Assembly (NCBI GenBank): GCA_034429695.1
Contig: DAOUGC010000169.1
Coordinates: forward strand, 1 to 5,748
From: DAOUGC01 sp034429695
Lineage (GTDB): Bacteria > Chloroflexota > Anaerolineae > Anaerolineales > Anaerolineaceae
Reading direction: 5' to 3'
Length of the DNA stretch: 5,748 bases
Below are positions 4,303 through 5,748 of the stretch, in pieces (position 1 is the stretch's first letter; every line of letters starts with the position of its first letter). A model generated the notes under the pieces. That model was not told the DNA's origin, ran no database searches, and was given only the letters and a program-made list of their open reading frames with translations. The position numbers were made by a program, and so were the translations under genes.

Positions 4303-5748
4303 ATGGCGAGTACTATCCTCATCTTCATTCTGCTTGGGCTGGCTGCCCTGGCGGGGCTGGCCGGCGTGATTGCGCTGATCATCGGCATCATGCGTAAAAA
4401 ACGCGGATTGTGGATCACCGGTCTGGTGATTTTGCTGCTCAGCCTGTGCTGCTGCGTGCTGGTTACCGTGGCTGGCGCACTGGCGTATACCATGCCCGTT
4501 CAAACGAGTGATTTCTTTGAATCTGACCAGAACGAACCGGAAATTTGGGCAGTGACCGAGGTTCCCTTTGACGCCGAACAGGACGAACCCGGCGAAGAAG
4601 TTACTGAGGAGCCCGCACCGGATGAGGCGGATGGTCCTGACGATTCCTTCGCACCGGACGGCTATTCTTCCGAAACCGAACTGGGCGACGGTCCGTGGTG
4701 GCTGCTTCTGGACGTGGACAACCGGCTGTGGGCGGTGAACACCACCACCGGGGAACAGACCCTGGTTTACCCCGAACCGGTGCACTACATGAGTCCCCTC
4801 ACCGACTGGATTGCGCCGCAGGGTGGGCATGTGGCATTTGTCACCGGTGAAGACCCGGACGCCTTTGACTGGATCCTGCATGTGGCTGCCTTAACGCCAG
4901 ACGGCATCACCGTCACCGATGTGACCCCGTTGATCGAGCCGTCCGCTGATATTGACCCCAACGGCGAGCTGGGCGAACCCCATTTGGAAGCATTGCGCGC
5001 CATCACTGACACATTTTCTGTAGCCTGGTCACCGGACGGCACAAAACTGGCTTACCCCGCTGTGAGCGCAAATACCGTGGCGGACCTGTTTGTATATGAT
5101 GTGGAACAGGGAACCGCATTCAAACTGACTGATAATGATTTTCACACCGTTGCGCCTTCGTGGTCACTGGATAACGACACCATCATTTTCACCACTGTGG
5201 AAAGCTTTGGAACCGGCGCTGGCTGGTCCATTGACGGACTATGGACCGTGACGATGAGCGAAAAGACCCCCGAAATGCTGATCACCCTGGATGGCGCGGG
5301 CGAGAATCGCATTGCATGGCTGTCTGATAGCGAGGTGGTCACTTCCAACTGGAACGCCATATGCGGTGACGGCGCACTGTCGGTGACGAACATTGTCAGC
5401 GGCGGCAGTCAGGTGATCTGGCCCGACTGCTACTCGTCCAATGTGGTGGTCAACCCCGATGACGGCGTGGCGCTGTTCAATGTCAGCCCCGACCTTGCGG
5501 ACTGGAACGAGACCGACAGTACCACCGGCCTGGCGTTTGCCGATCTAAACAGCGGCGGGATCACCTGGGTGGATGTGCCCGCCGGCGGTTACTGGCTGGC
5601 GTACCACCCATCGGGGCGGCATTTCACCGCCGTTTCAGATGAGTACATGCTGATCATCGACAACACCGGCTCAGTGGTCTCAGAGATGCCGTGCAACGAG
5701 GATTACTGCAACATCTCCCCCGCTCCGGGCGGGCCATCCTGGGCAATG
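4303..5748 (+). CDS. Membrane-anchored TolB/WD40-like beta-propeller protein (3' end beyond window)
   Basis: The frame is open from the ATG at 4303 to the last base, giving 482 residues without a stop, so the gene is partial. AGGAGA at 4290-4295 is seven bases before the start. Two hydrophobic helices (about 4-29 and 36-62) flank a basic RKKR loop (31-34). By the positive-inside rule the loop is cytoplasmic and both ends are outside. Helix 2 contains an unusual triple cysteine (49-51). Residues 65-126 form a strongly Asp/Glu-rich, Pro-containing linker. From about 130 the sequence is beta-rich with propeller-type strands: LWAVNTTTGEQ, VAWSPDGTKLAY (Trp242), LFVYDVEQG, and APSWSLDNDTIIFTT (Trp287). 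These match the TolB/WD40 'WSPDG..laf' pattern. Cys354/376 and Cys464/469 could form disulfides, in keeping with an extracytoplasmic location. A sensing or scaffold role is inference; no enzymatic motif is visible. Confidence 0.85.
   Translation, partial: MASTILIFILLGLAALAGLAGVIALIIGIMRKKRGLWITGLVILLLSLCCCVLVTVAGALAYTMPVQTSDFFESDQNEPEIWAVTEVPFDAEQDEPGEEVTEEPAPDEADGPDDSFAPDGYSSETELGDGPWWLLLDVDNRLWAVNTTTGEQTLVYPEPVHYMSPLTDWIAPQGGHVAFVTGEDPDAFDWILHVAALTPDGITVTDVTPLIEPSADIDPNGELGEPHLEALRAITDTFSVAWSPDGTKLAYPAVSANTVADLFVYDVEQGTAFKLTDNDFHTVAPSWSLDNDTIIFTTVESFGTGAGWSIDGLWTVTMSEKTPEMLITLDGAGENRIAWLSDSEVVTSNWNAICGDGALSVTNIVSGGSQVIWPDCYSSNVVVNPDDGVALFNVSPDLADWNETDSTTGLAFADLNSGGITWVDVPAGGYWLAYHPSGRHFTAVSDEYMLIIDNTGSVVSEMPCNEDYCNISPAPGGPSWAM

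Noticed and set aside
3949..4881. Long leftward frame of 310 codons opposite the rightward genes
   Set aside because: It is antisense to two well-supported genes and crosses their intergenic region, has a composition (His, Gln, Arg rich) typical of antisense frames, and shows no family motifs.

Overview
This 5.7 kb window looks chromosomal and most likely comes from a member of the Chloroflexota, class Anaerolineae or a close relative. The phylum call is inference from protein style: a lipoprotein with a Pro/Thr-rich linker and an NBR1-type Ig-like domain, a secreted protein built of repeats ending in GYYAYNWFYNN, a degenerate receiver fused to a DUF3052-type domain, and a membrane-anchored beta-propeller. 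No phylogenetic marker gene is present, so the assignment is not proven.

Layout. Positions 1-438 hold no convincing gene. They contain two copies of a roughly 107-base direct repeat, each carrying a 13-bp hairpin, and then an intrinsic terminator at 367-407 oriented for the leftward genes. Positions 439-3217 hold two leftward genes in the order NBR1-Ig lipoprotein (3217 to 1991), then a secreted four-repeat protein (1857 to 439). They are 133 bp apart, and a 12-bp stem-loop lies in that gap. A 191-bp divergent intergenic region (3218-3408) separates them from two rightward genes. It carries a palindrome over the lipoprotein Shine-Dalgarno sequence and an AT-rich palindrome that could supply -10 elements in both directions. 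The rightward genes are a pseudo-receiver/DUF3052 fusion (3409-4212) and, 90 bp later, a two-helix membrane protein with an acidic linker and a TolB/WD40-like propeller that runs off the right edge (4303-5748).

How the parts fit. Three of the four genes encode exported or surface-exposed beta-rich proteins. The leftward pair reads as a small cell-surface operon: a lipid-anchored protein with two beta-sandwich modules, then a freely secreted four-domain protein. The rightward pair combines a probable cytoplasmic protein that has lost most receiver phosphorylation residues with an extracytoplasmic propeller. I see no enzyme with a recognisable catalytic motif and no transposase, CRISPR array, tRNA or rRNA. 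The features most worth a second look are the paired hairpin-bearing repeat at the left edge and the 90-residue repeat family with its outer/inner pairing.
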